Below are positions 51,689 to 62,339 of a stretch of 64,000 nucleotides of DNA, one piece after another. Source of the DNA: Rhodobacteraceae bacterium QY30. GTDB lineage: Bacteria; Pseudomonadota; Alphaproteobacteria; Rhodobacterales; Rhodobacteraceae. The notes under the pieces are model-generated. The model ran no database searches. It saw only the letters and a program-made list of their open reading frames with translations, and was not told the origin of the DNA. A program made the position numbers and the translations under genes. The first letter of the stretch is position 1. Each line of letters opens with the position of its first letter. The stretch is from contig CP023454.1 in the NCBI GenBank assembly GCA_002356635.1, positions 3,228,501 to 3,292,500 on the forward strand. The letters run 5' to 3'.

Positions 51689-54600
51689 CCGCCGGATCGA
51701 GTGTCCATGAGGGATCGGGCGACGCTCGCTGCGTTCTCTGCGATGCCGCTGCCGGTCCCATCGTGGCATGTGATGCCCAGGTCATCCTGATCCGCCACGG
51801 CGCAGGTCTTGCCCTTGCCCCGCGCCGTCATGTTGCGCGGTGGCGGGACCTGTCCGCCGCAGAGCATGCCGCGGTGGCAGCACGGATCGGACCCGCGCAA
51901 GCCCTTCTTGAGACCGAGGGCACGACGGCGCGGGTGAATCTCGTCGAGATTGGCGGCCATGTCCACCTGCGCCTCGATCCGCCATTGGCAGCACCCGGGC
52001 CACTTCCGGGCATGCCCCATGATCGCCCCTTGATCTCGGGCGGTGAGGATGCCCTGCACGCCCATCTGCGCCCTCTCATCGACCGCGCGCGTGCCGTCGA
52101 TCTGTCGGTGTCCTTCCTGATGGCCTCGGGCGTGCGACTGGTCCTGCCGCATCTGCGCGACCTGTTGGACCGGGGCGGGCAACTGCGGCTTCTGACAGGC
52201 GACTACCTGGGTGTGACGGAACCGACAGCCCTGCGGCTGATCGCGGACCTCGAGGGCGAGCGACGGTTGCATGTGTTCCAAGCAGCGCAGGTCCCGTTCC
52301 ACCCCAAGGCTTGGATGTTCACCTTCGCGGGCGACGGCGGGGCGCTAATCGTCGGGTCGTCGAACCTGTCGCGCTCGGCGCTTACCGACGGCATCGAATG
52401 GAACCTGCGTCATGTCGACCCGGTCGATCCCGGCCCGCTGCTGGCCGCGCGCGCGGCATTCGAGGTGCTGCTAACAAGGCCAGAGATCACCGAGCTGACC
52501 CCCGCTTGGATCGACGCCTATGAGGACCGCCGCATCGCGCCGCAGTCCAAAATCACAGGCGCACCAGTGGAGGCTCCGGAAACCTCCCCCACCCCGCACG
52601 AGGTTCAGGCCGAAGCGCTGGTGGCCCTGCGCGCGACCCGGGCGAAGGGCTATGGCGCGGGGCTGGTGGTGCTGGCCACCGGGCTGGGCAAAACCCTCCT
52701 TGCCGCCTTCGACAGCGCGAGCGCGGCCCGCGTGCTGTTCGTTGCACATCGCGAGGAGATCCTGACCCAAGCCATGGCCGCGTTCCGCGCGGTACGATCC
52801 CGCGTCCGGCTTGGCCGGTACAGCGGCGAGGAAAAGGACGCCGAGGCCGACATCGTCTTCGCCTCGGTCCAAACGCTCGCGCGCAGCGCTCACCTGACCC
52901 ATTTCGACCCGAGCGCTTTCGACTACATCGTCGTCGACGAATTCCACCACGCCGCCGCCGCCACCTATCGGCGCATCATCGACCATTTTCAGCCCGGTTT
53001 CCTGCTGGGCCTGACCGCCACACCCGACCGCAGTGATGGCGGAGACCTGTTGGGCCTGTGCGAAGAAAACCTCGTATATGAATGCGATCTGTGGTCAGGG
53101 ATCGACCGGAAGCTCTTGGTCCCCTTCCACTATTTCGGCGTTCCCGACCCGGTCGAGTACTCGCAGATTCCCTGGCGCAGCGGGCGGTTCGACGAGGCCG
53201 CGCTGACCGAAGCCGTCGCCACCAAGGCCCGCGCCGAAAACGCACTCGAACAACTCGCGAAACGCGGCGGCAAGAAGGCCATCGGTTTCTGCGTTTCCCG
53301 CCGTCACGCTGATTTCATGGCCGATTTTGCGCAAACCCGCGGGATGCGCGCAGTTGCGGTCCATTCGGGCGACACTTCCGCCCCGCGGGCCAGCGCGCTG
53401 AAGGCGTTGGAGGATGGCGATCTCGACATCGTCTTTGCCGTCGACATGTTCAACGAGGGCGTCGATGTGCCCTCGATCGATACCGTGCTTTTGCTGCGCC
53501 CGACCGAAAGCCCGGTGATCTGGTTGCAGCAACTGGGCCGCGGCCTGCGCCGGTCGGCAGAAAAGACCCACCTCGCCGTTATAGACTATATCGGGAACCA
53601 TCGGATTTTCCTGACCAAATTCCGGACCTTGCTCAAGCTTGGACCAGGTGACGGCGCGCTGGGGCTGGCGCTGGAGCGCCTGAACGACAAACTAATCGAG
53701 TTTCCTGCGGGCTGCGAGGTGACCTATGACCTGCAGGCGCTCGACATCCTGCGATCTCTGCTCCGCCGGCCCCGCGACGGCGAGGAACTGGCCGCCTTCT
53801 ACCGCGACTTCCGCGAACGTTACGGCACAAGGCCCACAGCCTCCGAGGTGCAGCATGCGGGCTTCAACCCCGGCCGCACGGGGCATGCAGGCTGGCTCGG
53901 GTTCGTCGCCGACATGGGCGACCTGTCCGAGGCACAGCGCGCCGCCTGGATCGCGCATCGCGTGCTTCTGGACGAGATTGAAACGACGCGGATGACCCGC
54001 AGCTACAAGATGCTGGTCCTGCGCGCGATGATCGAGGCGGGTACCTTCCCGGGCCGGATCGCCCTGAGCGATCTTGTGGAGCGCGTCGCCCGTCTGGCCC
54101 GCCGCAATCCACAGATCAAGGCCGACTTGAGTGTCGATCCAGACGACACCCTCAGCCTACGCACAATCCTGATGCAGCAACCGCTCAAGATCTTGGCTGA
54201 GACAGATTGGTTTCAGCTGGGGCCTGGCACGTTCAAGACTACGTTTGCCGAAGGCGAGAACACCGCCTTGGCCGCGCTTGCCTCGGAACTCGTGGATTGG
54301 CGGCTCCTGCGGTATCTTAAGACACGGGATGTGGTCTATGACTTGCCCGAGGGCACGAGCCATGCCGAGGCCGCCGAAGACGCCGTCCCGGGGCCAATCG
54401 CACCTGCCAAAGGTCTGACCCTCTGGCAAGAATACCAACGTGACCAGATCGCTGCCAATTTCGGGACGGTCTTCAACACCGGGTCGTGGAACGCCGGTAT
54501 CGTGGTGCTTAAGGGCGTGCGGGCCATGATCTTACTAGTTACGATGGACAAGGGCAGCATGTCCGTCGGAGGCCACTACGCCGACCAGTTCGCCAGCCCT

Positions 54601-54861
54601 AGGCGCTTCGTCTGGCAGACCCAGACGAGCACCCGCCGCAACGACCTGCGCGGCCGCATCATCTCCGGCGCGGAACCGGACTGGACGGTCCATCTGTTCC
54701 TGCGCAAATCGAAACTGCGCGATGGCCGCGCAGCACCTTTCCGTTACGCTGGTCCGGTGGAGTTCGCAGGATGGGAGGGCGAAGCGCCGATTACGGTGCA
54801 GTGGGAAATTCCCGAGCCGGTGCCGCAGCAGTTGCGGGAGTTGTATGGTGTGACGGATTGA
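51685..54861 (+). CDS. HIT-PLD-SF2 helicase-DUF3427 multidomain protein
   Basis: 1058 residues from GTG 51685, which overlaps the methyltransferase stop (GTGA). Residues 15-105 look like a HIT domain with a CVLC start and GGHVHLRLDPP (H92, H94). Residues 125-245 are a PLD-type nuclease domain: FHPKAWMF with H206/K208, and GSSNLSRSALTDGIEWNL with N227. The helicase follows: LATGLGKTLLAAF at about 330-342, YIVVDEFHHAAAATY, GLTATPDRSDGGD, and the C-terminal lobe FAVDMFNEGVDVPSIDTVL and QQLGRGLRRS. The last 400 residues correspond to DUF3427. Such PLD-helicase proteins are frequent in defence islands. Cleavage of foreign nucleic acid after ATP-driven translocation is the likely activity. Confidence 0.9.
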   Translation: MTAGSSVHEGSGDARCVLCDAAAGPIVACDAQVILIRHGAGLALAPRRHVARWRDLSAAEHAAVAARIGPAQALLETEGTTARVNLVEIGGHVHLRLDPPLAAPGPLPGMPHDRPLISGGEDALHAHLRPLIDRARAVDLSVSFLMASGVRLVLPHLRDLLDRGGQLRLLTGDYLGVTEPTALRLIADLEGERRLHVFQAAQVPFHPKAWMFTFAGDGGALIVGSSNLSRSALTDGIEWNLRHVDPVDPGPLLAARAAFEVLLTRPEITELTPAWIDAYEDRRIAPQSKITGAPVEAPETSPTPHEVQAEALVALRATRAKGYGAGLVVLATGLGKTLLAAFDSASAARVLFVAHREEILTQAMAAFRAVRSRVRLGRYSGEEKDAEADIVFASVQTLARSAHLTHFDPSAFDYIVVDEFHHAAAATYRRIIDHFQPGFLLGLTATPDRSDGGDLLGLCEENLVYECDLWSGIDRKLLVPFHYFGVPDPVEYSQIPWRSGRFDEAALTEAVATKARAENALEQLAKRGGKKAIGFCVSRRHADFMADFAQTRGMRAVAVHSGDTSAPRASALKALEDGDLDIVFAVDMFNEGVDVPSIDTVLLLRPTESPVIWLQQLGRGLRRSAEKTHLAVIDYIGNHRIFLTKFRTLLKLGPGDGALGLALERLNDKLIEFPAGCEVTYDLQALDILRSLLRRPRDGEELAAFYRDFRERYGTRPTASEVQHAGFNPGRTGHAGWLGFVADMGDLSEAQRAAWIAHRVLLDEIETTRMTRSYKMLVLRAMIEAGTFPGRIALSDLVERVARLARRNPQIKADLSVDPDDTLSLRTILMQQPLKILAETDWFQLGPGTFKTTFAEGENTALAALASELVDWRLLRYLKTRDVVYDLPEGTSHAEAAEDAVPGPIAPAKGLTLWQEYQRDQIAANFGTVFNTGSWNAGIVVLKGVRAMILLVTMDKGSMSVGGHYADQFASPRRFVWQTQTSTRRNDLRGRIISGAEPDWTVHLFLRKSKLRDGRAAPFRYAGPVEFAGWEGEAPITVQWEIPEPVPQQLRELYGVTD

Positions 54862-55037
54862 TGGTCGACGCTCACTATAGGGAAGCTGCACGGCGGCACT
54901 TTCAGTGAGGTGAACGGCAGTTAAGGGCCGGGACAGCCATTACTGGCGACGCGAGGGGATCGCACCGGTCGCGGCCCATTGCTCAACGGTACGCTGTCAG
55001 GCACCATGCTGAATATGGCGAATGCGGGAAAAGCGCG

Positions 55038-55601
55038 ATGACACTGCCCGATCCTGTTACGCCGCCGACCAAACACGAAGTTGAGCATCTCTTCGGCCAG
55101 TGCCTTCTTCGGTTCCAGGCCTTCGAGTTCTTGATGAAGTCGATAGTGGCAAGGCATCGTGTTTCCGGCTCCAAGACCACCAAGCCCGAGGATGCTCTGA
55201 CCCGGCGGGCCAGCGAAACGCGGCGCAAGACCATGGGCTTTTTGGTGAACGACATGATGGGATCCGTTCTTGTGCCAGCGGGACAGGAAGGCTTGCCCGA
55301 CACGACCGAAGCGGCGTCCGTGTCCAGCTTCGCCTTCGTCTCTCAGATTTCGTTCCCGCCCGAGGAGTTTGCAAAAATCGAGGCCGAACACCGCGGCCTT
55401 CTCATGCTCCGCAATTCCCTCGTCCATAATTTCCTGGTCGAACATGATCTGCGATCTGAAGCGGGCTGCTTAGTGGCAGGGAAGACCCTTACGGCGGCGA
55501 TCGATCGCGTCATCGCCAATAGCGGCTTGGGCCAGCTCCCGTTTGTGTTACGAGCCATACGGTTTCCTTTGACGTGGAACCAATTCGTGCGGCCAACATA
55601 A
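55038..55601 (+). CDS. Helical protein with an R-x4-H (HEPN-like) motif
   Basis: 187 residues, predicted mostly helical. LLMLRNSLVHNFL carries R125-N-S-L-V-H130, the R-x4-6-H motif of HEPN RNases and their inactive relatives. An earlier helix (LLRFQAFEFLMKSIVARH) fits the first helix of such domains. I do not recognise a named family. If HEPN, it could be an RNase toxin or abortive-infection effector. It is transcribed with the genes on both sides in the island, 176 bp after the helicase and 83 bp before the next gene. The reverse-strand frame over the same DNA is a shadow. Confidence 0.6.
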   Translation: MTLPDPVTPPTKHEVEHLFGQCLLRFQAFEFLMKSIVARHRVSGSKTTKPEDALTRRASETRRKTMGFLVNDMMGSVLVPAGQEGLPDTTEAASVSSFAFVSQISFPPEEFAKIEAEHRGLLMLRNSLVHNFLVEHDLRSEAGCLVAGKTLTAAIDRVIANSGLGQLPFVLRAIRFPLTWNQFVRPT

Positions 55602-55684
55602 GAAGTAGATGCGCCTATGACAGGTGGCGTGTCCGCCCGCACGACCTTATAACTGCAGGATCATCTTGCTGGGGGCCTGAAGCA

Positions 55685-56218
55685 GTGGCGATCCTCGACG
55701 CGCGTGTGCTCGAATTGATAGAGACGTTGGTGGCGGCACGACTGGATTGGCTGGCCTTCGAACTGATCGAGGGCATTCGGCTCGGCCGCCCAGCTGAGGA
55801 ATCGGAAGAGGCGCTTGCAGCGGCCCGGCAGTCGATTCGCAGCGATGCCCAACCCAAGGCCCGCGGCGAGCCGCATGTGTTCCTGGCGGAGCCCGAGCCG
55901 ATACCAGCGGGCGAGCAGGTGGAATGGGCGGCCGCCTATGTCGAGGAGCGGCTCGAGACCGCGCTGGAGCAGCTGCATACATCCATCGACGCGCTCGACT
56001 TCATTGTCGAGTCCACCAACGAGCCGGAGGATTCCCAAGACCTAGCGCAAGCGGCATCCGCCAAAACGGAGCAGGGCACGGCATTGGTCCTGCTTGATGT
56101 CGAAGGCGACCGCAAAAGCAGGCGCGAGGATATCGCTGGTGCCCGCGACGCATTTCCCGCTTTGCGGGCGGCATTGGCGGAGTGGGCCACGCGCGCGCGC
56201 GGTCAGGCGATGATATGA
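55685..56218 (+). CDS. Unrecognised acidic helical protein, first gene of a two-gene operon
   Basis: About 177 residues from GTG 55685; a start at 55574 would overlap the upstream gene. Predicted coiled helices occur at residues 5-50 (ARVLELIETLVAARLDWLAF) and 80-115 (YVEERLETALEQLHTSIDAL). The protein is rich in Glu and Asp, with no signal peptide or catalytic motif I can see. It overlaps the following PD-(D/E)XK-like gene by ATGA, so the two proteins probably act together, this one perhaps as a partner or inhibitor. No function is assigned. Confidence 0.6.
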   Translation: MAILDARVLELIETLVAARLDWLAFELIEGIRLGRPAEESEEALAAARQSIRSDAQPKARGEPHVFLAEPEPIPAGEQVEWAAAYVEERLETALEQLHTSIDALDFIVESTNEPEDSQDLAQAASAKTEQGTALVLLDVEGDRKSRREDIAGARDAFPALRAALAEWATRARGQAMI

Positions 56219-57072
56219 TCCCGGCCGTCCAAACCGCGCTCGACACGATCGTAGGCCGGGTCACCACCCTCGAACACGCCTCCGGCGCCGGGCGAATCTT
56301 CGAACTATTCGTGATGACCAGCATCGCCCGGGGCTTGCGCGACGCCGGCTTCAGCGTGTGGCTCCAGCGATCGGACGGGACGATCATCCGTTCCGGCAAC
56401 GCCGACCGGCGTTTCATTCAGCGCGGCGGCGCGCCGACCGGCGTTCCTGCGAGCTCGGCGGGGCCTGGCAATGCCAGCGTGATCGGCTTTCGCTGGGGCC
56501 GGCGCAGGAAATGGGAGATATGGAACGGCATCCAGTTCGCTGGCCGCAGCGCGGCGACGCATGAGATCGACATCTCGATCGTGCCCGGCAGTGTCGGTAC
56601 CGAGATTCGCAAGGCGGGCGGAATTCCAGTGGGGCGCCCGCGCGTGGCGATCGAATGCAAGGATGTCGGCACAGCCGGCAGCCTCGACGAGATGCGTGCC
56701 TTCATCGCCCGGCTCACCGCACTCTTGGCAGATTACGAGCGCGTGCTGCGCGAGATCGAGACCCTGCATCGCAAGCTGCGGTTTCTGGCGGAGACACCCG
56801 ATGCGGCGCTGGACCTGCGCCCAGCGGACAAGCGCGCAGTCAGCGACCAGAGACGGCGGCTGGTGCTGTCCTGCCTCTTTGCCTTCTGGGACCAGGCCGG
56901 TCGGCCGCTTTCGGTGACCACGGATCCGATCGACAACAGCCGCCGCAAGGGCCCGTTGATCGAGTTCGTCAACGCGGTGGTGCGCTGCCTCACTTCTCCG
57001 AGCCGCGAGCTATCCGGCGACGTCATCTACGACGAGCTGACGCAGTTCAAACGTCACACGGACGGGACTTGA
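56215..57072 (+). CDS. PD-(D/E)XK nuclease-like protein
   Basis: 285 residues from ATG 56215. Residues 116-150 hold HEIDISIVPG and PRVAIECKDVG, that is D119 and E147-C-K149, the D...E-x-K arrangement of PD-(D/E)XK nucleases, with a Glu in the first helix (GRIFELFVM, E30). A long helical region (about 155-215) follows, then a C-terminal domain ending EFVNAVVRCLTSPSRELSGD. It resembles restriction-endonuclease-like enzymes but no specific family is recognised. The overlap with the preceding gene suggests a two-component system. The island setting points to defence. Confidence 0.65.
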   Translation: MIPAVQTALDTIVGRVTTLEHASGAGRIFELFVMTSIARGLRDAGFSVWLQRSDGTIIRSGNADRRFIQRGGAPTGVPASSAGPGNASVIGFRWGRRRKWEIWNGIQFAGRSAATHEIDISIVPGSVGTEIRKAGGIPVGRPRVAIECKDVGTAGSLDEMRAFIARLTALLADYERVLREIETLHRKLRFLAETPDAALDLRPADKRAVSDQRRRLVLSCLFAFWDQAGRPLSVTTDPIDNSRRKGPLIEFVNAVVRCLTSPSRELSGDVIYDELTQFKRHTDGT

Positions 57073-57136
57073 TTGATTTCAGGTTTTTCAATCGGCCCAC
57101 TTAGACCGCGCCGCCGTGACCGACCATGGTCATGGC

Positions 57137-57304
57137 ATGACACGCGTTCCCGCCCTTCCCTCTTCGACGACCGCGCCTGAGGCGCAGATCGATGCGGCCC
57201 TGTCGGTGCTGATCCGCCTCCTGGCGGAACAGACCGCCCGGGAAGGCGCAGGCTTCGCCCGGACCGAGGAGGTGCGCCGAGATGACACTGAAGCCGAGGA
57301 CTGA
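57137..57304 (+). CDS. Small hypothetical protein ahead of the excisionase-like gene
   Basis: About 55 residues from ATG 57137. A helical central segment (APEAQIDAALSVLIRLLAEQ) and an acidic tail (EVRRDDTEAED). It overlaps the next gene by 23 bp. No motif is recognised. Its position suggests a small regulator of the recombinase module, but nothing in the sequence proves it is expressed. Confidence 0.4.
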   Translation: MTRVPALPSSTTAPEAQIDAALSVLIRLLAEQTAREGAGFARTEEVRRDDTEAED

Positions 57305-57500
57305 GGCTTTGACACCCCGCAAGCCCCGCACCCTTCTGACGGTGAAGGAGGTGGCGGCCTTGGATGCCTGCTCGGAGAAGACCGTGCGCCGCGCGATCGC
57401 GGCGGGGCTCCTGGAGGTGGTGCGGATCGGCCCCGGCGGGCGGCTTTTGCGCATCGATCCGGCCGCCCATGCGGCCTACCGCGCTGCCCATGGCCAGTAG
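57282..57500 (+). CDS. Excisionase-family DNA-binding protein
   Basis: 72 residues. LLTVKEVAALDACSEKTVRR with AIAAGLLEVVRIGPGGRLLR is the winged helix-turn-helix of the excisionase/MerR-like DUF family, in which the helix reads a promoter or att DNA. It likely steers directionality or expression of the recombinases whose genes begin 167 bp downstream. The C-terminus ends after AAYRAAHGQ. Confidence 0.75.
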   Translation: MTLKPRTEALTPRKPRTLLTVKEVAALDACSEKTVRRAIAAGLLEVVRIGPGGRLLRIDPAAHAAYRAAHGQ

Positions 57501-57510
57501 GCAACTCTCG

Positions 57511-57651
57511 TCAATTAATGTCCATTTATGTCAAATGGTTAGCAGAATTTCGGGAAGAGGCTGCCTCCGTAATTTGCGGACTTTTCGTGATACTCTTATC
57601 CCGAATCAGGCATCAAGTTCGCTCCTGTCCACCCGTGTCCACTTCCGTCAC
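57511..57651. repeat. Two copies of a decamer-phased repeat between excisionase and recombinase genes
   Basis: TGTCCATTTATGTCAAATGG begins at 57519 and TGTCCACTTCCGTCACAAGG at 57636, with a further TGTCCACCCG at 57626. The TGTCC/GTCA units recur at ten-base intervals, once per helical turn. This is the pattern expected of recombinase or excisionase binding arms. The two clusters are about 110 bp apart. Confidence 0.5.
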
Positions 57652-57666
57652 AAGGACCCCATCCCG

Positions 57667-59340
57667 ATGACTGACCGTGCAATGCCGACCCTCGAGATGA
57701 GCTTCATTCCCAAGGGCACGCCGATGTTTGCCGATCTGGTCGCCACGCTGCAGGCCGATGATCGGCTTTCTGATACGCGCCGGCGCGACCTGATCTCCGG
57801 GCTGCGCCGGGTGGCCAAAGCCTTGGGACGCGCGCCCGAGGATGTCCCCGCCTATGGCCGCTGGCTGCAGCCGCGCCTGGCAAGGCTTAGTCCGGCCGCC
57901 CTGGGGATGACCGCGAAGGCCTGGCAGAATGCGCTGAGCGATGCCCGCGCCGCGATGGCCCAGTGCGGGCTGGTCGAACGGCGCTGGAGCCGGCCCGGCG
58001 ATCTGACGCCGGCATGGCGGGCGCTCTGGGACGTGGTCCTCGCCGCAAACGACCCGACGCTGCAGCCCTCGGTCGGTCGCTTCGTCTATTTCCTGAACCA
58101 CAGCGGCGTGGCGCCGGACGAGGTCCGTGATGCGCATGCCCTCGCCTATCGGGAGGCGCTTGTCGTGAACGAGATCAGGAAGGCGCCCGAGACCGCCTAT
58201 CGGGCTGCGGTCAATGGCTGGAACCTTGCCGTCGCCCGGATCCCGACCTGGCCGCAGGTCCGGTTGACGCTGCCCTCGCGCCGGAAGGTCATCCGGGTCT
58301 CCGACGAGGCGCTGCCGGCGGCGTTTCTGGCCGATCTTGAGGCGTTGATGCACCGGCTCGCCAACCCCGACCCGCTGGCCGAGGATGGCCGGGCGCGCGC
58401 CCTGCGGCCGGTGACCTTGTTGCAGTATCGCCGCCAGCTGATCCGCTTCGCCTCGGAACTCGTGCATTCCGGCCTGCCGGCAGCGGAGATCCGGGGCGTC
58501 GCAACGCTCCTTGACCCGGTGCTGGCCGAACGCGGCTTTCGGCAGATGCTGACGCGCACCGACAACAAGTCCTCGAAGCTCATCAGCGAGATCGCGGCCC
58601 TGCTGCGCAACCTCGCCCGCATCACCGGCGAGAGCGACGCGGTGCGGGCCCGTCTCGCCAAGCTTGCCGCCCGGCTCGCGGTCGCGCCGCAGCGCGGGAT
58701 CACGCGCAAGAACCGTGACCGGCTCCGCGTGCTTCAGGATGAGGCTAGCATGCGCCGCCTGCTTCTCTTGCCCGACCGGCTCTTCGCCAGGCCACCGGCC
58801 GGCAAGACCAATGCCTTCACCAAGGCGCTCGCGCGCGAGGATGCGGTCGCGATTGCCATCCTGCTCTACTGCCCGATCCGGATCAGGAACCTTGCCGGCA
58901 TCCACCTTGACCAGCACCTGCAGCGACCCGGCGACGGCCGCGTGTTCCTGGTGCTGACCGAGGACGAGGTGAAGAACGCGCGTCCCCTCGAGTTCGAACT
59001 GCCCGCGGACCTGATCCGCATGATCGACAAACATCTGAAGACCCGCAGCCCCGAACTCTGCCCGGCCGGCACGCCCTGGCTGTTTCCACGCCGCGACGGC
59101 ACCGGTCCGGTCGGTTCCCACCCGCTGTCCGGGCGTCTGTCGAAGCGCATCCTCAGCGAGACCGGCCTCGAGATGAATGCCCATCTCTTCCGGCATTTTG
59201 CGGTGATGAACTGGCTCGATGCCCATCCGGGCAGCTACGAGCTCGCCCGCCGGCTGCTCGGCCATTCCGAAGTCAGCCACACCATCAACATGTATTCTGG
59301 CCTCGAGGTGAGAGCGCCACCAAGGCCTTCGCCGAACTGA
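57667..59340 (+). CDS. Tyrosine recombinase 1 (site-specific integrase), C-terminus frameshifted
   Basis: 557 residues from ATG 57667. An N-terminal core-binding region is followed by the catalytic domain: CPIRIRNLAGIHLDQ (first Arg), AHLFRHFAVMNWLD (H-xx-R), and RRLLGHSEVSHTINMYSGLE with the final His and nucleophile Tyr. All active-site residues are present. After Tyr the frame diverges: one frame gives EVRAPPRPSPN then stop, while the next continues ESATKAFAELMETKKRGRR and stops overlapping the next gene by ATGA. A one-base loss near 59306-59312 therefore probably removed the original tail. Catalysis may survive, since the Tyr is intact. Confidence 0.85.
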   Translation: MTDRAMPTLEMSFIPKGTPMFADLVATLQADDRLSDTRRRDLISGLRRVAKALGRAPEDVPAYGRWLQPRLARLSPAALGMTAKAWQNALSDARAAMAQCGLVERRWSRPGDLTPAWRALWDVVLAANDPTLQPSVGRFVYFLNHSGVAPDEVRDAHALAYREALVVNEIRKAPETAYRAAVNGWNLAVARIPTWPQVRLTLPSRRKVIRVSDEALPAAFLADLEALMHRLANPDPLAEDGRARALRPVTLLQYRRQLIRFASELVHSGLPAAEIRGVATLLDPVLAERGFRQMLTRTDNKSSKLISEIAALLRNLARITGESDAVRARLAKLAARLAVAPQRGITRKNRDRLRVLQDEASMRRLLLLPDRLFARPPAGKTNAFTKALAREDAVAIAILLYCPIRIRNLAGIHLDQHLQRPGDGRVFLVLTEDEVKNARPLEFELPADLIRMIDKHLKTRSPELCPAGTPWLFPRRDGTGPVGSHPLSGRLSKRILSETGLEMNAHLFRHFAVMNWLDAHPGSYELARRLLGHSEVSHTINMYSGLEVRAPPRPSPN

Positions 59341-59365
59341 TGGAGACGAAGAAGCGGGGGCGCAG

Positions 59366-60405
59366 ATGAGTCTCGTTTTGCCTTATGCCGGCTGGCCCGA
59401 GCCCGATCGTCGCATGTGGGAGGCGCTCTGCCGGGACGCAGGCCCGCTCGACGACCCGGGCGCGCTGGCTCGCCTGCGCGCCACATCGCGTCACTCGCTT
59501 TTCCTGCGCTATGGCCGCTGGCTGCAATGGCTTGCAACCACCGACCCCGGTGTCCTGTCTCTGCCGCCCGCGGACCGCGCCAGCCTGCCCCGTCTCCAGG
59601 CCTGGCTGGCCGACCTGGCGCATTGCGCCCCGATGACGCAACTGATGTTCATCGACGCCCTGCTGCGCCTCCTGCGCGCGGCGGCCCCCGAGCGGGACTG
59701 GACCGCAGAACTGCGGCTCCGGGCCCTGTTGAAGCGGCAGGCCGGTCGCGGCGACCCGACCCGCAAGCGCGGGCGGATCCTCTCGAGCAAGGTCCTGCTC
59801 GAGGCCGGGCTACATCACGCCGGGGCCCATGCAGATGCGGCCGCCACGCCGCTCGAAGCGTTGAAGCGGCGCCGCGATGGCACGATGATCGCGCTCCTCG
59901 CCTTGCTGCCGATGCGCCGGCGGTCGTTTTGTGAACTGACCCTCGGTCACTCGGTCCATGTCACCCCGACCGAGGTGACGATTTCGCTCTCCGAGACGAT
60001 GACGAAGACCGGCGTGCCTTGGGAGACCGCAGTGCCCGCCCAGGTCGACCCCTTGCTCCGGCGCTACATCACCGAGGTGCGCCCCGCCCTGATGGCCCGC
60101 GGCACCAATCGCCATGACCGGCTCTGGGTCGGCAAGAAGGGCGAGGTCCTCGAAGGCGACTATCTCACCCAGCGCATCGCCAAATTGACCCTGGCGCTGA
60201 CCGGCAAGCGCGTGCCGCCGCATTTCTTCCGGGATGCGGCGGCGACCACGCTGGCGCGGATCTCGCCCGATTCCGCGCGACTGATCCGCCCGGTTCTGGC
60301 ACATTCGGGGTTCCGGACCGCCGAACGCCATTACATCCACGCCCAGACCATCGAGGCCGGACGGGACTATGCCGCTCTGATCCGCAAGCTGAAGGGGGAC
60401 CGCTG

Positions 60406-60406
<1 letters not shown>
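59366..60406 (+). CDS. Tyrosine recombinase 2
   Basis: 346 residues. The catalytic domain has PMRRRSFCELTLG (Arg), PPHFFRDAAATTLARIS (H-xx-R) and RPVLAHSGFRTAERHYIHA (His, then the Tyr in a H-Y context). The N-terminal half supplies a core-binding-like helical domain. It is the middle gene of a three-recombinase operon: the previous gene originally overlapped it by ATGA, and its own last base (60406) is shared with the start of the serine recombinase. Its size is close to single-chain integrases. Confidence 0.85.
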
Positions 60407-62100
<1,694 letters not shown>

Positions 62101-62143
62101 CCGGTTTTTGGATCGTTTTGAGGGATACATGTGCTTCTTTCTA

Positions 62144-62261
62144 GGTTTGGCGGTGACCTACTCTCCCACGTCTTGAGACGCAGTACCATTGGCGCGGCGG
62201 CACTTAACGGCCGAGTTCGGGATGGGATCGGGTGTTTTGCTCGCGCTATGACCACCAAACC
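62144..62261 (-). rRNA. 5S ribosomal RNA
   Basis: About 118 bases; on the minus strand CCCATCCCGAACTCGG and GGTACTGCGTCTCAAGACG are the conserved 5S loops, closed by GGTTTGGTGG against CCGCCAAACC. The ends are set by that terminal helix and may be off by a base or two. The gap to tRNA-fMet is 43 bp, and to the 23S 3' end about 78 bp. Confidence 0.92.
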
Positions 62262-62339
62262 AAGGAAGGAGCACAACAATCGTTGTCCAAGTTACATTTG
62301 CCCAGTTTGCTTTGGCGTGTTGTGCCTTGCTGTTACTGG

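Noticed and set aside
54921..55445. Minus-strand frame of 174 codons opposite the HEPN-like gene
   Set aside because: No motif; the plus-strand frame has normal composition and a conserved-looking helix pattern.
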